Below are positions 1 to 8,969 of a DNA stretch of 64,000 nucleotides, one piece after another. Below the pieces are notes generated by a model. The model ran no database searches and was not told the origin of the DNA. It worked only from the letters and a program-made list of their open reading frames with translations. Source of the DNA: Candidatus Thiosymbion ectosymbiont of Catanema sp. Cochon2018. GTDB lineage: Bacteria > Pseudomonadota > Gammaproteobacteria > Chromatiales > Chromatiaceae. Position 1 is the first letter of the stretch; every line of letters starts with the position of its first letter. The translations under genes and the position numbers were made by a program. The stretch is from positions 168,465 to 232,464 of the forward strand of contig WYCW01000003.1 in assembly GCA_011392765.1 (NCBI GenBank). Reading direction: 5' to 3'.

Positions 1-1941
1 GTGCCGGGGCCGGTCCGTCCAGTCCGAGCCGGCGGGTCGCCACCGGCGGTGGGAATCGGTTCTCTCGTCGGGCGGCGCAACCGCGCGGATGAAGTCCGGC
101 GCTACCTGGGGCGGGTCGAACGGCTTGGAAAACCAGGAGCGGACGTCCCGGTCCAACCCGAGTCCCCGATTGAAGTGGTAGCCCGCGCACTTGAGGCCCG
201 CATTGAGTGTCTTGTAGTCGTAACCGGGATCGGCGTGAAATTCGCCGTAGCGGGCGAAGCTCCCCTTGGGAAAACGCGGCCGGATACCGTAGCGGTCGGG
301 GTTCATGGCCACGGGGCTGTGGACGGTGAGATCGAAGGGGCTCCAGGCGGCGGATTGGATATAGCCCAACGCGAAGAGCTGGCGGACGCGCTCCAGGTTT
401 TCCAAGGTCTCCTGCTCGGTCTCGGTGGGAAAACCGTACATCAGGTAGGTGTGCACCGAGATGCCGGACCGGGTGAGGGAGCGGCACGCGCGGGCGGTCT
501 GCTCGATGGTGATCCCTTTGTCCATCAGCGCGAGCAGCCGGTCCGAGGCCGTCTCGATACCCCCCGAAACCCGGATACAGCCGGCGCGCGCCATGAGGTC
601 GGTCAACTCGGGGTCCTCGAACGCGCGCTCGAAGCGGATATTGGTGAACCAGGTGAAGCACAGGCCGCGCTCGATCAGTACCCGCGACAGGGCCTTGAGC
701 AGCTTCGGCGGCGCCGCTACGTCCACGAAGTGGAAGCCCATCCAGCCGGTCTCCGCGGCAATTCTCTCCATGCGGTCGACGATGCGCTCCGCCGGCGTCG
801 GGTCGTAGCGGCGGATGTAGTCCAGGCGGGTGTCGCAGAAGGCGCACCGCTTCCAGTAGCAGCCGTGGGCGAGGGCGAGCTTATTCCAGCGCAGGTCTGC
901 CAACAGGTGGGCACCGGCGTTCGGGTATGCCGTCATCGAGAAGTAGCGGTCGAGCGGCAGGGAGGCATAGGTGGGGGTGTCGATCTGTTTGTGCGGGATG
1001 TCCGCCAGATTCTCCTGGACCCGATAGGTGACCCGGCCCTTCTCGCGCACCCAGGTTCGGTGCAGGCCCGTTTCCGGCAGGCGGCCCTCCAGGTGCCCAA
1101 TAAGACATTCGAGCGGGCGCTCGCCGGCATCGAGCACGATGTAGTCGACGAACTCGAACACGGCCGGTTCGTCCAGGTCCCGCAGATAGCCCCCGACGAA
1201 TCCGCCGCCGAGCGCGATCCTGGCTGCGGGCAGGATCTCGCGCACCGCCTTACCGAGACGCAGGGCGCCGTAGCAGGTGCCCGGAAAGGGTGCGGTCAGA
1301 CATACCAGGTCCGGGCGGTATTTCTCCAGGATCGGTGTCCACAGCCCCAGGAGCTCGCGGTCGATCAGCGACGGTTCCCGGGCCAGCTTGGCGGCCAGGG
1401 GCCGGAAGTCGGGACCGATGAGCCCGCTTGCGTACTGCCAGGGGGTGAAGTCCCGGTCGATGGTGACGGTGATGACGTTGGCCAGGTCGGTGAGAAAACG
1501 CGCGGCCAGGTACTTGGCCCGGTCCTGGAGCGCCAGTTCGCCGAAGGCCTGTTCGAGCACTTGGGTCTGTCCCTCCAGGACGGTGAAGTAGGGGCCCTCG
1601 GGACAGAAGGAACGCGAGGCGATGCGGTGGGCCAGAATGGGGTCCTTGCCCTGTAGAAAAGCCATGACCGGGTCGATGGCCCGCTCATAGTCGGCATAGG
1701 CAGCGAGAAAGAAGGCAACGGTGGGGTGTATCTCTTCCTGCGCAGCGGCGTAGTCTTCGGCGGCCTGTCGCAGCAGCGGCAGAAAAGCCCGCGACAGCAG
1801 TCGCGTTACCAGCAGGATCGACAGATCGACCTGGTGCGCGGTGATCCCGCGCCCGCGGAGAAATCCGGTCAGGTGGGTGGTCGCAGGATAGGGATTGTTC
1901 GGCTCCATCAGGGGAGGAGTCGCGAGCAGTACGGAGGTCAT
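1..1941 (-). CDS. B12-binding-type radical SAM protein (3' end cut by window edge)
   Basis: The minus-strand frame is open from an ATG at 1941 to the window edge, giving 647 codons without a stop. The start reads MTSVLLATPPLMEPNNPYPA, and a GGGFVGGYL glycine loop follows a Rossmann-like stretch near residue 260. Both resemble the cobalamin-binding half of B12-dependent radical SAM enzymes. Near residue 360 is the cluster motif GCYWKRCAFC, with spacing CX4CX2C rather than the usual CX3CX2C. It is followed by GGIETASDRLLALMDKGIT, typical of the radical SAM barrel. Such proteins use a [4Fe-4S] cluster and S-adenosylmethionine for radical methylations or rearrangements. The substrate cannot be inferred. 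The gene points away from the carbamoyltransferase cassette, so a link to it is not shown. The long plus-strand frame over the same DNA is a high-GC shadow. Confidence 0.8.
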   Translation of the reverse strand, partial: MTSVLLATPPLMEPNNPYPATTHLTGFLRGRGITAHQVDLSILLVTRLLSRAFLPLLRQAAEDYAAAQEEIHPTVAFFLAAYADYERAIDPVMAFLQGKDPILAHRIASRSFCPEGPYFTVLEGQTQVLEQAFGELALQDRAKYLAARFLTDLANVITVTIDRDFTPWQYASGLIGPDFRPLAAKLAREPSLIDRELLGLWTPILEKYRPDLVCLTAPFPGTCYGALRLGKAVREILPAARIALGGGFVGGYLRDLDEPAVFEFVDYIVLDAGERPLECLIGHLEGRLPETGLHRTWVREKGRVTYRVQENLADIPHKQIDTPTYASLPLDRYFSMTAYPNAGAHLLADLRWNKLALAHGCYWKRCAFCDTRLDYIRRYDPTPAERIVDRMERIAAETGWMGFHFVDVAAPPKLLKALSRVLIERGLCFTWFTNIRFERAFEDPELTDLMARAGCIRVSGGIETASDRLLALMDKGITIEQTARACRSLTRSGISVHTYLMYGFPTETEQETLENLERVRQLFALGYIQSAAWSPFDLTVHSPVAMNPDRYGIRPRFPKGSFARYGEFHADPGYDYKTLNAGLKCAGYHFNRGLGLDRDVRSWFSKPFDPPQVAPDFIRAVAPPDERTDSHRRWRPAGSDWTDRPRH

Positions 1942-1978
1942 AGCGCCCCGAGTCTACCCCCCCTTTTTCAGACAGTCT

Positions 1979-2207
1979 CTAGCGAGGTTTCACCTCAGAC
2001 CGACGAGGCATGAGTCTTCTGTCAAGGAGGTAAAGATTTTTTATCCACAGATTACGCAGATTTCCGCAGATTATTTCATTCTTAATCTGCGGAAATCTGC
2101 GTAATCTGTGGACAAAAAAGAGATCGAAACGCTCAGCAAACCGCATCATTGAGTGCACGCAAAATTTGACTCATTTGTAAAGCTACGGGTCCCTCAAGGA
2201 ATCCTAG
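1979..2207 (+). repeat. Composite CTAG element E, copy 1
   Basis: CTAG stands at both edges. End A (CTAGCGAGG...CAGACCGACGAGGC) is on the left and end B (TTGACTCATTTGTAAAG...CTCAAGGAATCCTAG) on the right. Between them lies a near-perfect palindrome at about 2040-2118 built from the word GATTACGCAGATTTCCGCAGA. The same ends recur elsewhere in the window around different palindromes. Confidence 0.8.
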
Positions 2208-2262
2208 GGATCTGCCTGCGGCAGGCAGGCGACCGAACCGCATTTCGGACGGCGGCAGCCGC

Positions 2263-2355
2263 CGTGGACGACATGGACCAAGTGGACTAGGTGGACCGGG
2301 AGGCGCTGTGTGCCCCCCGGTCCATGTAGTCCATACCGTCCATATTGTCCATTGG
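2263..2355. repeat. GTGGAC/GTCCAC palindromic repeat
   Basis: A run of degenerate GTGGAC hexamers (gtggacgacatggaccaag...) faces its reverse complement (ggtccatgtagtccatac...) across a short loop, forming a long imperfect hairpin. Related copies lie at about 5939-6243, 6545-6612, 30437-30535, 36947-37034 and 57827-57869. It lies in the spacer downstream of dksA. Confidence 0.7.
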
Positions 2356-2403
2356 GCTACCACTGAAAACAAAACGCATCGATTCTGGTTGTTCCGTATC
2401 CCT

Positions 2404-2838
2404 TCAGCCGTGCTGCTTCTCGCGGATCTCGTCGAGGGTCTTGCAGTCGATGCACAGGGTCGCGGTCGGGCGCGCTTCCAGACGGCGTATCCCGATTTCC
2501 ACGCCGCAGCCTTCGCAGAAGCCGTAGTCGTGGTTGTCCAGACGGGTAACGGCTTCGTCGATCTTCTTGATCAGCTTGCGCTCCCGGTCGCGGGTTCGCA
2601 GCTCGAGGCTGAACTCCGATTCCTGGGTTGCCCGGTCATTGGGATCGGGGAAGTTGCTCGCCTCGTCCTGCATGTGATGCACCGTGCGGTCGACTTCTTC
2701 CATCAAACCCTTCTTCCATGCCAGGAGGATGGCCCTGAAATGCGCCTCCTGGCCCGGATTCATGTACTCTTCGTCCGCCGCGGCTTCATATGGCTTTAAG
2801 CCGAGTGCCTCGGCACTCTTGTCGTCTGACTCGACCAT
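2404..2838 (-). CDS. dksA: RNA polymerase-binding transcription factor DksA
   Basis: The 144-residue product has a long helical N-terminal half and a C-terminal zinc finger. The finger is CEGCGVEIG...TLCIDC, the four-cysteine C-X2-C-X17-C-X2-C arrangement of DksA, followed by the usual short helix. DksA binds the RNA polymerase secondary channel and, with ppGpp, retunes rRNA and amino-acid operon promoters. The length matches the family (about 150 residues). The acidic tip expected on the coiled coil is consistent with the DPND stretch near residue 66. The gene stands alone between repeat-filled spacers. Confidence 0.93.
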   Translation of the reverse strand: MVESDDKSAEALGLKPYEAAADEEYMNPGQEAHFRAILLAWKKGLMEEVDRTVHHMQDEASNFPDPNDRATQESEFSLELRTRDRERKLIKKIDEAVTRLDNHDYGFCEGCGVEIGIRRLEARPTATLCIDCKTLDEIREKQHG

Positions 2839-3085
2839 GCAAGCCCTCCCGATCGGTCTGCCAATGGTTGCGGTGATCCGGCAAATGCCACGGACTCGGC
2901 GGCACCGGAGCTGTCCGGATCTCCCATCTCGAATTGCCGTTAAATACCAAATCGGACCCTATGCGGCAACCGGTTTCTGTGAAGAGGCAGGGCGAGTGCG
3001 TATAATTTTTCCTTTGCGAAATTTTTAGATTCGGAACGCCGACGCGATCCGATGCCGAGCGTCGATTGCCGCCGGGGGCAAGTAC

Positions 3086-5974
3086 ATGACCGCGATCCTG
3101 GGTATTTCCGCCTTTTATCACGACGCGGCCGCGGCCCTGGTCGTGGACGGGCGGATCGCCGCCGCCGCCCAGGAAGAACGCTTCACGCGCAAGAAGCAGG
3201 ATGCCGGTTTCCCGAGTCACGCCATCGACTATTGCCTGCGGGAGGCGGGGCTGACCGCCGGGCAACTGGATTATGTCGGTTTTTATGACAAGCCCTTGCT
3301 CAAGTTCGAGCGCCTGCTGGAGACCTATCTCGCCTACGCCCCGGCCGGCTTCAAGTCGTTTTTCAGGGCCATGCCTCGGTGGCTGAATCAGAAGCTGCAC
3401 CTGCCCCGCGAGATGAGCAAGGGACTGCGCAGGCAGTACTGCAAAAAATACGTGTTCACCCAGCACCACGTCTCGCATGCGGCCAGTGCCTTTTACCCTT
3501 CGCCCTATGACGAGGCGGCGATCCTGACCATCGACGGGGTCGGGGAATGGGCCACCTGCAGCTTCGGCGTCGGCCGCGGCAACCGGATCGAGCTCTACGG
3601 TGAGCTGCACTTTCCCCATTCGCTCGGGCTGCTCTATTCGGCGTTCACCGAGTTCACCGGCTTCAAGGTCAATGGCGATGAGTACAAGTTGATGGGCCTG
3701 GCGCCCTACGGCGAACCGCAGTACGTCGATCTGATCCTTAATAACCTGCTCGACCTGAAGCCCGATGGGTCGTTCCGCCTGGATATGTCGTACTTCGACT
3801 ACTGCCGGGGCCTGACCATGACGGCGCAGAAATTCGACGGGCTGTTCGGTCGCCCGCCGCGCCGGAGCGGACAGCCCATCACCCGGAGCGATATGGACAT
3901 CGCCGCGTCGATTCAGCAGGTGACCGAAGAGATCATGCTGCGGCAGGCCCGCCATGTGCAGGCGCAGACCGGCATGAAATACTTGTGCCTGGCCGGCGGC
4001 GTGGCGCTGAACTGCGTGGGCAACGGGCGCCTCCTGCGCGAAGGTCTTTTTGAGGATATCTGGGTCCAACCCGCTGCGGGCGACGCCGGCGGGGCGCTGG
4101 GGGTGGCCCAGTATATCTGGTATCAGCTGCTGGACAATCCGCGCCGGGCCGAGGCCGGGGATTCGCAACAGGGCTCACTCGTGGGCGTGCAATACAGCGA
4201 TCGGCGGATCGAGCAGTTCCTCCGGTCCGTCGCCGCGATTTACCGGCGCGTGGATGACGACGAGGCGCTGTGCGGGCAGGTCGCCGCCGCCCTCGAACAG
4301 GGGCAGGTGGTCGGCTGGTATCAGGGACGGATGGAGTTCGGCCCGCGGGCGTTGGGCAGCCGCAGCATCCTCGGCGACGCCCGGGATCCGGCCATGCAGA
4401 AGACGATCAACAGCAAGGTGAAGTTCCGTGAGGGCTTCCGCCCGTTCGCTCCGAGCGTGCTGGCCGAACACGCCCATGAATACTTCGCGCTGGAGCCGGG
4501 GCAGGAAAGCCCCTATATGCTGCTGACGGCTCCGGTGCGCGACGACAAACGGTCGGAGCTTCCCCCCGAGCCGGAGGACCCCACAGGCCTCGACCGACTG
4601 CACCGGAAGCGATCGGTCATTCCCGCGGTTACCCATGTGGACTACTCGGCGCGGGTGCAGACCGTCGATCCGCGGCGGCACGGACTGCTGCACCAACTTT
4701 TAGGGCAGTTCCACGCGCAGACCGGCTGCCCGGTGCTGGTCAACACGAGCTTCAACTTCGGTTGGGATCCGATCGTGTGCACGCCGCGGGACGCCTACCG
4801 CACGTTCATGGCCTGCGACATCGACCTGCTGGCGATAGGCCATTATGTGCTGCACAAGGCCGAGCAGCCGGCGACGGTGACCGCGATCCGCGACGGCATT
4901 ACGGACGAGGTTTTCGAGGGCAAGCTGGCCAGTCCGTGTGTGGTCGGCGGCACGGCGGAATTGATACGTCGCGGCGACCGGTTGATCTGCGCCGAAACCG
5001 GCCATGAGTTCGCCGTCACCGACAATATTCCGCAGCTTTTCTGGCCGCACGAGCAGCACGGCGATGGGCGCAACCTGACGGAAATCGTCAAGGCGTTCTA
5101 CGAAGAGACGCCGTTCCCCAACTATGATGACCATGATTCGGTGCGCTCGCTGATCGAGAAATCGCGGGCCGGCCGGTACGCCCACCGCCTGGACGAGACG
5201 ATCCCCTACAACGCCGATGTGTTGGAGGTCGGTTGCGGGACGGGACAATTGACCAATTTTTTAGGCATTTCGTGCCGACGGGTGATCGGCGCCGACATGT
5301 GTCTGAACTCGCTGCGGCTGGGGGAGGCGTTTCGCCGCGAGCACGGTTTGGCGCGGGTCCGGTTCATGCAGATGAACCTGTTCCGCCCGGCGTTGCGGCC
5401 CGCTCAGTTCGACGTGGTACTGTGCAACGGCGTGTTGCACCATACGTCCGATCCCTACGGCGGACTCCAGGCGCTGGTGTCCCTGCTCAAACCCGGCGGG
5501 CATCTCGTCCTGGGCCTTTACAATCGTTACGGACGACTGGCGACCGACCTGCGCCGGTACCTGTTGCGCCTGATGCCCGGCAGCGCGGGGTGGATCGACC
5601 CGATCCTGCGCCGCAGCGGGTCGAGCGCCGATAAGCGACGGGCCTGGTTCGCCGATCAGTACCTGCACCCGCACGAATCGAAATATACGTTCGGCGAGGT
5701 GTTACGGTGGTTCGAGCGGACGGGTATCGAGTTCGTGCGCGGCATTCCGGCCTTGCGGCCGGATGACGACGGCCTGGCCGGCGAGAGTCTGTTCGAGCCG
5801 CAGCCACGGGGTACGGCCCTGGACCGGCTGGTCGTGCAGGCGTGTGAGATCATCGCCCCAGGTCAGGCCGAGGGTGGATTCTTTATCATGATCGGTCGCA
5901 GACCGGGCAGGGCTACTAAAGATGTTGGGCACGCCGCCGTGGACCACATGGACGGTATGAGGGTAGCCCAATAG
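3086..5974 (+). CDS. NodU/CmcH/SxtI-type carbamoyltransferase fused to a SAM methyltransferase
   Basis: The protein has 962 residues. Residues 1-600 are a complete carbamoyltransferase. It opens with ILGISAFYHDAAAAL, carries the metal-binding QHHVSHAASAF, then LAGGVALNCVGNGRL and the C-terminal-domain motif EFGPRALGSRSILGD, and ends with LVNTSFNFGWDPI. This family makes carbamoyl-adenylate from carbamoyl phosphate and ATP and transfers the carbamoyl group to a hydroxyl. Residues about 620-655 resemble a cysteine-poor Trm112-like element (ETGHEFAVTDNIPQLF). Residues about 700-900 are a class I methyltransferase with VLEVGCGTGQ near residue 711. ATG at 3086 is preceded by a G-rich ribosome site. 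The last residues (VDHMDGMRVAQ) are encoded by the GTGGAC repeat, which also supplies the stop. Downstream genes suggest an sxtI-J-K-L-like cassette. Confidence 0.88.
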   Translation: MTAILGISAFYHDAAAALVVDGRIAAAAQEERFTRKKQDAGFPSHAIDYCLREAGLTAGQLDYVGFYDKPLLKFERLLETYLAYAPAGFKSFFRAMPRWLNQKLHLPREMSKGLRRQYCKKYVFTQHHVSHAASAFYPSPYDEAAILTIDGVGEWATCSFGVGRGNRIELYGELHFPHSLGLLYSAFTEFTGFKVNGDEYKLMGLAPYGEPQYVDLILNNLLDLKPDGSFRLDMSYFDYCRGLTMTAQKFDGLFGRPPRRSGQPITRSDMDIAASIQQVTEEIMLRQARHVQAQTGMKYLCLAGGVALNCVGNGRLLREGLFEDIWVQPAAGDAGGALGVAQYIWYQLLDNPRRAEAGDSQQGSLVGVQYSDRRIEQFLRSVAAIYRRVDDDEALCGQVAAALEQGQVVGWYQGRMEFGPRALGSRSILGDARDPAMQKTINSKVKFREGFRPFAPSVLAEHAHEYFALEPGQESPYMLLTAPVRDDKRSELPPEPEDPTGLDRLHRKRSVIPAVTHVDYSARVQTVDPRRHGLLHQLLGQFHAQTGCPVLVNTSFNFGWDPIVCTPRDAYRTFMACDIDLLAIGHYVLHKAEQPATVTAIRDGITDEVFEGKLASPCVVGGTAELIRRGDRLICAETGHEFAVTDNIPQLFWPHEQHGDGRNLTEIVKAFYEETPFPNYDDHDSVRSLIEKSRAGRYAHRLDETIPYNADVLEVGCGTGQLTNFLGISCRRVIGADMCLNSLRLGEAFRREHGLARVRFMQMNLFRPALRPAQFDVVLCNGVLHHTSDPYGGLQALVSLLKPGGHLVLGLYNRYGRLATDLRRYLLRLMPGSAGWIDPILRRSGSSADKRRAWFADQYLHPHESKYTFGEVLRWFERTGIEFVRGIPALRPDDDGLAGESLFEPQPRGTALDRLVVQACEIIAPGQAEGGFFIMIGRRPGRATKDVGHAAVDHMDGMRVAQ

Positions 5975-6243
5975 ACAACATGGACAGTTGGATGTTGGGC
6001 ACGGGCCATCCTCGGGGGCCGCGCAACATGTTTGTAGCGCGCCAGGCCTGCCCGACGAGGAGGGGGACGGTCGCCGTGCAACGGCTGTGTTGGGCCGCCG
6101 GATCGTCCGTCCCGCTTTGCCCAACCTACGCGCCCCGCGCCGGCGCTTCAGGGGCTGTAGCTGTGATCGTAAGAAATTTATACGCGCTCGCCGCCGTCCA
6201 CACCGGTCCACCTGGTCCACTTAGTCCATGTAGTCCACGGCGG
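5939..6243. repeat. GTGGAC palindromic repeats flanking a TTGGGC...TTTGCCCAACC repeat
   Basis: GTGGAC-type words occur at 5939-5990 and the inverse set at 6195-6243. Between them is a GC-rich block starting GTTGGGCACGGGCC and continuing to CAACCTACGCGC and AAGAAATTTATACGCGCTCGCC. A related block lies at about 44370-44490 behind uup. I see no gene in 5975-6754. Confidence 0.55.
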
Positions 6244-6314
6244 TTCCCGTCCCGGCAAGCTTTGCCCAACCGCCGATGCAGGATACCGAAGTTATGCAAA
6301 ATCAGATGAAAGTT

Positions 6315-6733
6315 CTAGGATTCCCGAGGGACCCGAGACTCCATGATAAGTTTATTTCGACACAAAACTCACTCTCCCATGCAGCACTGGGGGTATGCGC
6401 CCATTGTTTTATCCGCAGATTACGCAGATTTTCGCAGATTTTCCTATTCTTAATCTGCGAATCTCGTAATCTGCAGAAGCTAGCTTTATTCGCTGCACAA
6501 CCATAGTTCTTTCTGCCTCTTGTTGGGCAGGAATCGCTCCTTTACTACACTGGACTCGGGGACACCCAGCGACCCCCGGTCCACCTGGTCCACTGAGTCC
6601 ATGTAGTCCACGGTGGTTGCTACCGTCCCCGGCAGGCTTTGCCCAACCTGCCCATTTTTCAAGGTGCCCTTCGGTCGAGATGACAACTCGGTTGAATTCA
6701 CGACTCGTCGGTCTGAGGCAAAGCCTCGCCAGG
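6315..6733 (-). repeat. Composite element E, copy 2 (enlarged)
   Basis: End B (CTAGGATTCCCGAGGGACC) is on the left and end A (ACTCGTCGGTCTGAGGCAAAGCC) on the right, so the element is reversed. The right CTAG has decayed to CCAG. The middle holds a GATTACGCAGATT palindrome at about 6415-6475 plus a GTCCAC repeat, which makes this copy longer than most. The element ends about 20 bases before the SxtJ-like gene. Confidence 0.65.
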
Positions 6734-6754
6734 TTCCTCAAGGAGTAAATCGAC

Positions 6755-7171
6755 ATGGCCATGATTTCCATCGATCCCTATCCCTCGCGGCGTGAGCTGG
6801 CATGGTTCGGCGTGATGATGGTGGTCTTCTTCGCCCTGATCGGCGGGGTGATACGGCTGGGTACGGGGGGGTGGACGGCATCGATCGTCGTATGGACCCT
6901 CGGCGCGGGGTTGACCCTGCTGTATTACGCCCTGCGGCCCCTGCGCCGACCCCTGTATCTGGGCTGGATGCACCTGGTGTTTCCCCTCGGGTGGGCCCTG
7001 TCATACCTGGTTCTGGCCAGCATGTATTATCTCGTCATTACCCCGATCGGGCTGCTGATGCGGGCCCTGGGCCGCGACCCGATGCAGCGGCGCTACGAGC
7101 CGGACAGGCCCAGCTATTGGGTTCCCCATCGGGCGGAGAAGGGATTGTCACAATACTTCCATCAGTTCTGA
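6755..7171 (+). CDS. SxtJ family membrane protein
   Basis: A 138-residue integral membrane protein. It has a short N-terminal soluble segment (MAMISIDPYPSRRELAWFG), two hydrophobic segments around residues 18-58, and a third around residues 75-105 (LVFPLGWALSYLVLASMYY). A conserved-looking tail follows (RDPMQRRYEPDRPSYW). This matches the SxtJ-like family, which travels with O-carbamoyltransferases in saxitoxin-type and polysaccharide clusters. No biochemical role is established for it. ATG at 6755 follows an AAGGAG ribosome site. Its position just behind the carbamoyltransferase and before an SGNH hydrolase repeats the sxtI-sxtJ order. Confidence 0.75.
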   Translation: MAMISIDPYPSRRELAWFGVMMVVFFALIGGVIRLGTGGWTASIVVWTLGAGLTLLYYALRPLRRPLYLGWMHLVFPLGWALSYLVLASMYYLVITPIGLLMRALGRDPMQRRYEPDRPSYWVPHRAEKGLSQYFHQF

Positions 7172-7255
7172 GGATGATGGCGAACTGATTCCAACCGATT
7201 TGCGTTCAAATACCACTTCCCCGCACCCGAGGGGATGAACCCTGGTGAGTAGTGA

Positions 7256-8491
7256 GTGTTTAGTACCCCGTTTCGATTACTGAGGGCGGTCGGGCCGAGC
7301 ATCCGCACGGGCTGGCTGCTCCTCGGCATCATTCTGGCCCTGGTTCTCCTCTGTGAGGCGGGGTTGCGTCTGGCGCTGACGGTCCGGGACCGGCTCCTGG
7401 ATCGTCAGACCGCCCACCAACTGGTCGAGGTGCGGGCAGGGGTCGATGCTTATCAGGGTGCCGATTGGGTCCGCGATTATATCCGGGAGCTCGAGGCCTC
7501 CTACCGGTTCGCCTGGCAATCGTATGTCTATTGGCGGCGTTCCCCGTACCAGGGCTGGTATATCAATGTGAACCGGGACGGCCTGCGGGCGACCTGGAAT
7601 CCGCCACCGCAAGATGTCGCCGGCGATCCGCCGCCGGTGCGTGTGTTCACTTTCGGCGCTTCTACCCTGTGGGGTTATGGGGCCCGCGATGACTACACCG
7701 TCGCCTCGTATCTGAGCAAGCTGCTGCACGAGAAGGGTTATCGCGCCGAGGTGACGAATTACGGCGAAGCCGCTTACGTCGGCACCCAAGGACTCATCAC
7801 CCTGCTGCGCTGCCTCCAGCGCGATGACGTACCGGACATCGCGCTCTTTTACGACGGCATCAACGATACCTTTTCGTCCTACCAGAACAATGAAGCGGGC
7901 ATCCCACAGAACGAGCAGCTCCGGCGCGAGGAATTCAATCTCACCAACAGGCGGGGGGAACAGTTCCGGTTACTCCTGGCCCACCACTTCTGGGGGTTTC
8001 GCCGCTTCGTGACCGGGCTGCGGCGACGTATCACCAATACCGGGCCGGACACCTGGCGGCAGACCCACCCGCTGAGCGACCAGCTCGCCCGGCAAACGGT
8101 GCGGGTGTACGAATCCAACCTCGCCACCGTCGAGTCGTTGGGACGGCGCCACGGGTTCGAGCCGCTGTTCTATTGGCAACCCAATATCTTTTCCAAGCAG
8201 CATCGCTCACCCGATGAGCAGACCACCTTCGAGCACTTTGCCGACCTCGGGGAATGGTTCGACAAGGTATACCGGCGGGTCCGGCGGTCCACAGCGCTGG
8301 ACAATAATCCGCGTTTTCACGATATCAGCGGTCTTTTCAACGAGCTGGAAAAACCGGAAGCACCCTATTATATAGACGCGACTCATCTCTCCGAGCCGGG
8401 CAATCAGCTGATCGCCACGGCCATGGTGGATGATGTGATCGAGCTGATCGAGCGGCGCCGGGCGGCGGCCGCGGAGCAAGCGGGGCGGTGA
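7256..8491 (+). CDS. Membrane-anchored SGNH/GDSL hydrolase, paralogue 1 of 5 (SxtL-like)
   Basis: The 411-residue product starts with a GTG codon. An N-terminal arginine-rich segment is followed by one transmembrane helix (TGWLLLGIILALVLLCEAGL) and an extracytoplasmic SGNH fold. Visible blocks are the nucleophile loop FTFGASTLWGYG near residue 140, the block III motif DGINDTF near 203, and the catalytic DATHLSEPGNQLIA near the C-terminus. SGNH enzymes deacylate or transfer acyl groups. SxtL of the saxitoxin clusters is also a GDSL-type lipase and has been proposed to act on carbamoyl esters. It lies between the SxtJ-like gene and the DUF5989 gene. Four diverged copies follow in the same direction. 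Confidence 0.82.
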   Translation: MFSTPFRLLRAVGPSIRTGWLLLGIILALVLLCEAGLRLALTVRDRLLDRQTAHQLVEVRAGVDAYQGADWVRDYIRELEASYRFAWQSYVYWRRSPYQGWYINVNRDGLRATWNPPPQDVAGDPPPVRVFTFGASTLWGYGARDDYTVASYLSKLLHEKGYRAEVTNYGEAAYVGTQGLITLLRCLQRDDVPDIALFYDGINDTFSSYQNNEAGIPQNEQLRREEFNLTNRRGEQFRLLLAHHFWGFRRFVTGLRRRITNTGPDTWRQTHPLSDQLARQTVRVYESNLATVESLGRRHGFEPLFYWQPNIFSKQHRSPDEQTTFEHFADLGEWFDKVYRRVRRSTALDNNPRFHDISGLFNELEKPEAPYYIDATHLSEPGNQLIATAMVDDVIELIERRRAAAAEQAGR

Positions 8492-8512
8492 TCGCCCGCC
8501 GGCGAACGGAGA

Positions 8513-8782
8513 ATGGAAGATGACCAAGCAGTTGGGGGACTTAAGAGCATGAAAGATGAGGTGAAACGGGGTACCGGACCCGCCCCCGAAGACCAGACCG
8601 AACAGTTCGCCCGACAGGCCGCGGGTAAGTCGGCGGGCCTGGTGCGCGAATCCATGGATTTTCTGCTGCATAACAAGAAGTGGTGGTTGGCACCGATCAT
8701 TTTCTTAATGCTGCTGATCGCGGCGCTCGTGTTCCTGGTCGACAACCCGGTGACCGCCCCGGTGATTTACACCCTGTTATGA
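8513..8782 (+). CDS. DUF5989/SxtK-like small membrane protein
   Basis: An 89-residue protein. A charged N-terminal 50 residues lead into LLHNKKWWLAPIIFLMLLIA and a second short hydrophobic end, VTAPVIYTLL. The KKWW-hydrophobic-APxIYTL pattern is typical of DUF5989, which usually accompanies SxtJ-like proteins and carbamoyltransferases, as SxtK does. It starts 21 bases after the stop of SGNH paralogue 1. ATG at 8513 opens the frame; ATG at 8549 (MKDEVKRG) is an alternative nearer the usual family length. Its function is unknown. A membrane partner role for the carbamoylation enzymes is an inference from synteny. Confidence 0.72.
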   Translation: MEDDQAVGGLKSMKDEVKRGTGPAPEDQTEQFARQAAGKSAGLVRESMDFLLHNKKWWLAPIIFLMLLIAALVFLVDNPVTAPVIYTLL

Positions 8783-8795
8783 GCTGGTGTTATGA

Positions 8796-8969
8796 CTAGG
8801 GGGCGTTCTCAACTAATAAATCATCTAAGTGTTGTAGGCTGGGTTGAGGAACGAAACCCAGCTTTTCCGATCCGCAATACCGTGTGCCGGGTTTGGCCGT
8901 CCCTGGCCGTAACCCAGCCTACGGGCTTGATTTTTATGATGATTTGGCTCAATTGAGAACGCCCCCTAG
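8796..8969. repeat. 170-bp MITE-like element, copy 1 (AGGGGGCGTTCTCAA ends)
   Basis: Terminal inverted repeats read GGGGGCGTTCTCAA and TTGAGAACGCCCCC, with CTAG on both sides as a likely 4-bp target duplication. Inside is a hairpin of TAGGCTGGGTTGAGGAACG and its inverse-type words. Copies lie at 17666-17845 and 53320-53495. The right CTAG is shared with the next element E. Confidence 0.75.

Noticed and set aside
1-1656. Plus-strand open frame of 551 codons
   Set aside because: It is antisense to a radical SAM gene with recognisable motifs. High GC leaves long open shadows, and its product shows no domain pattern.
2786-4168. Minus-strand open frame of 460 codons
   Set aside because: Antisense to the carbamoyltransferase, whose catalytic motifs are on the plus strand.
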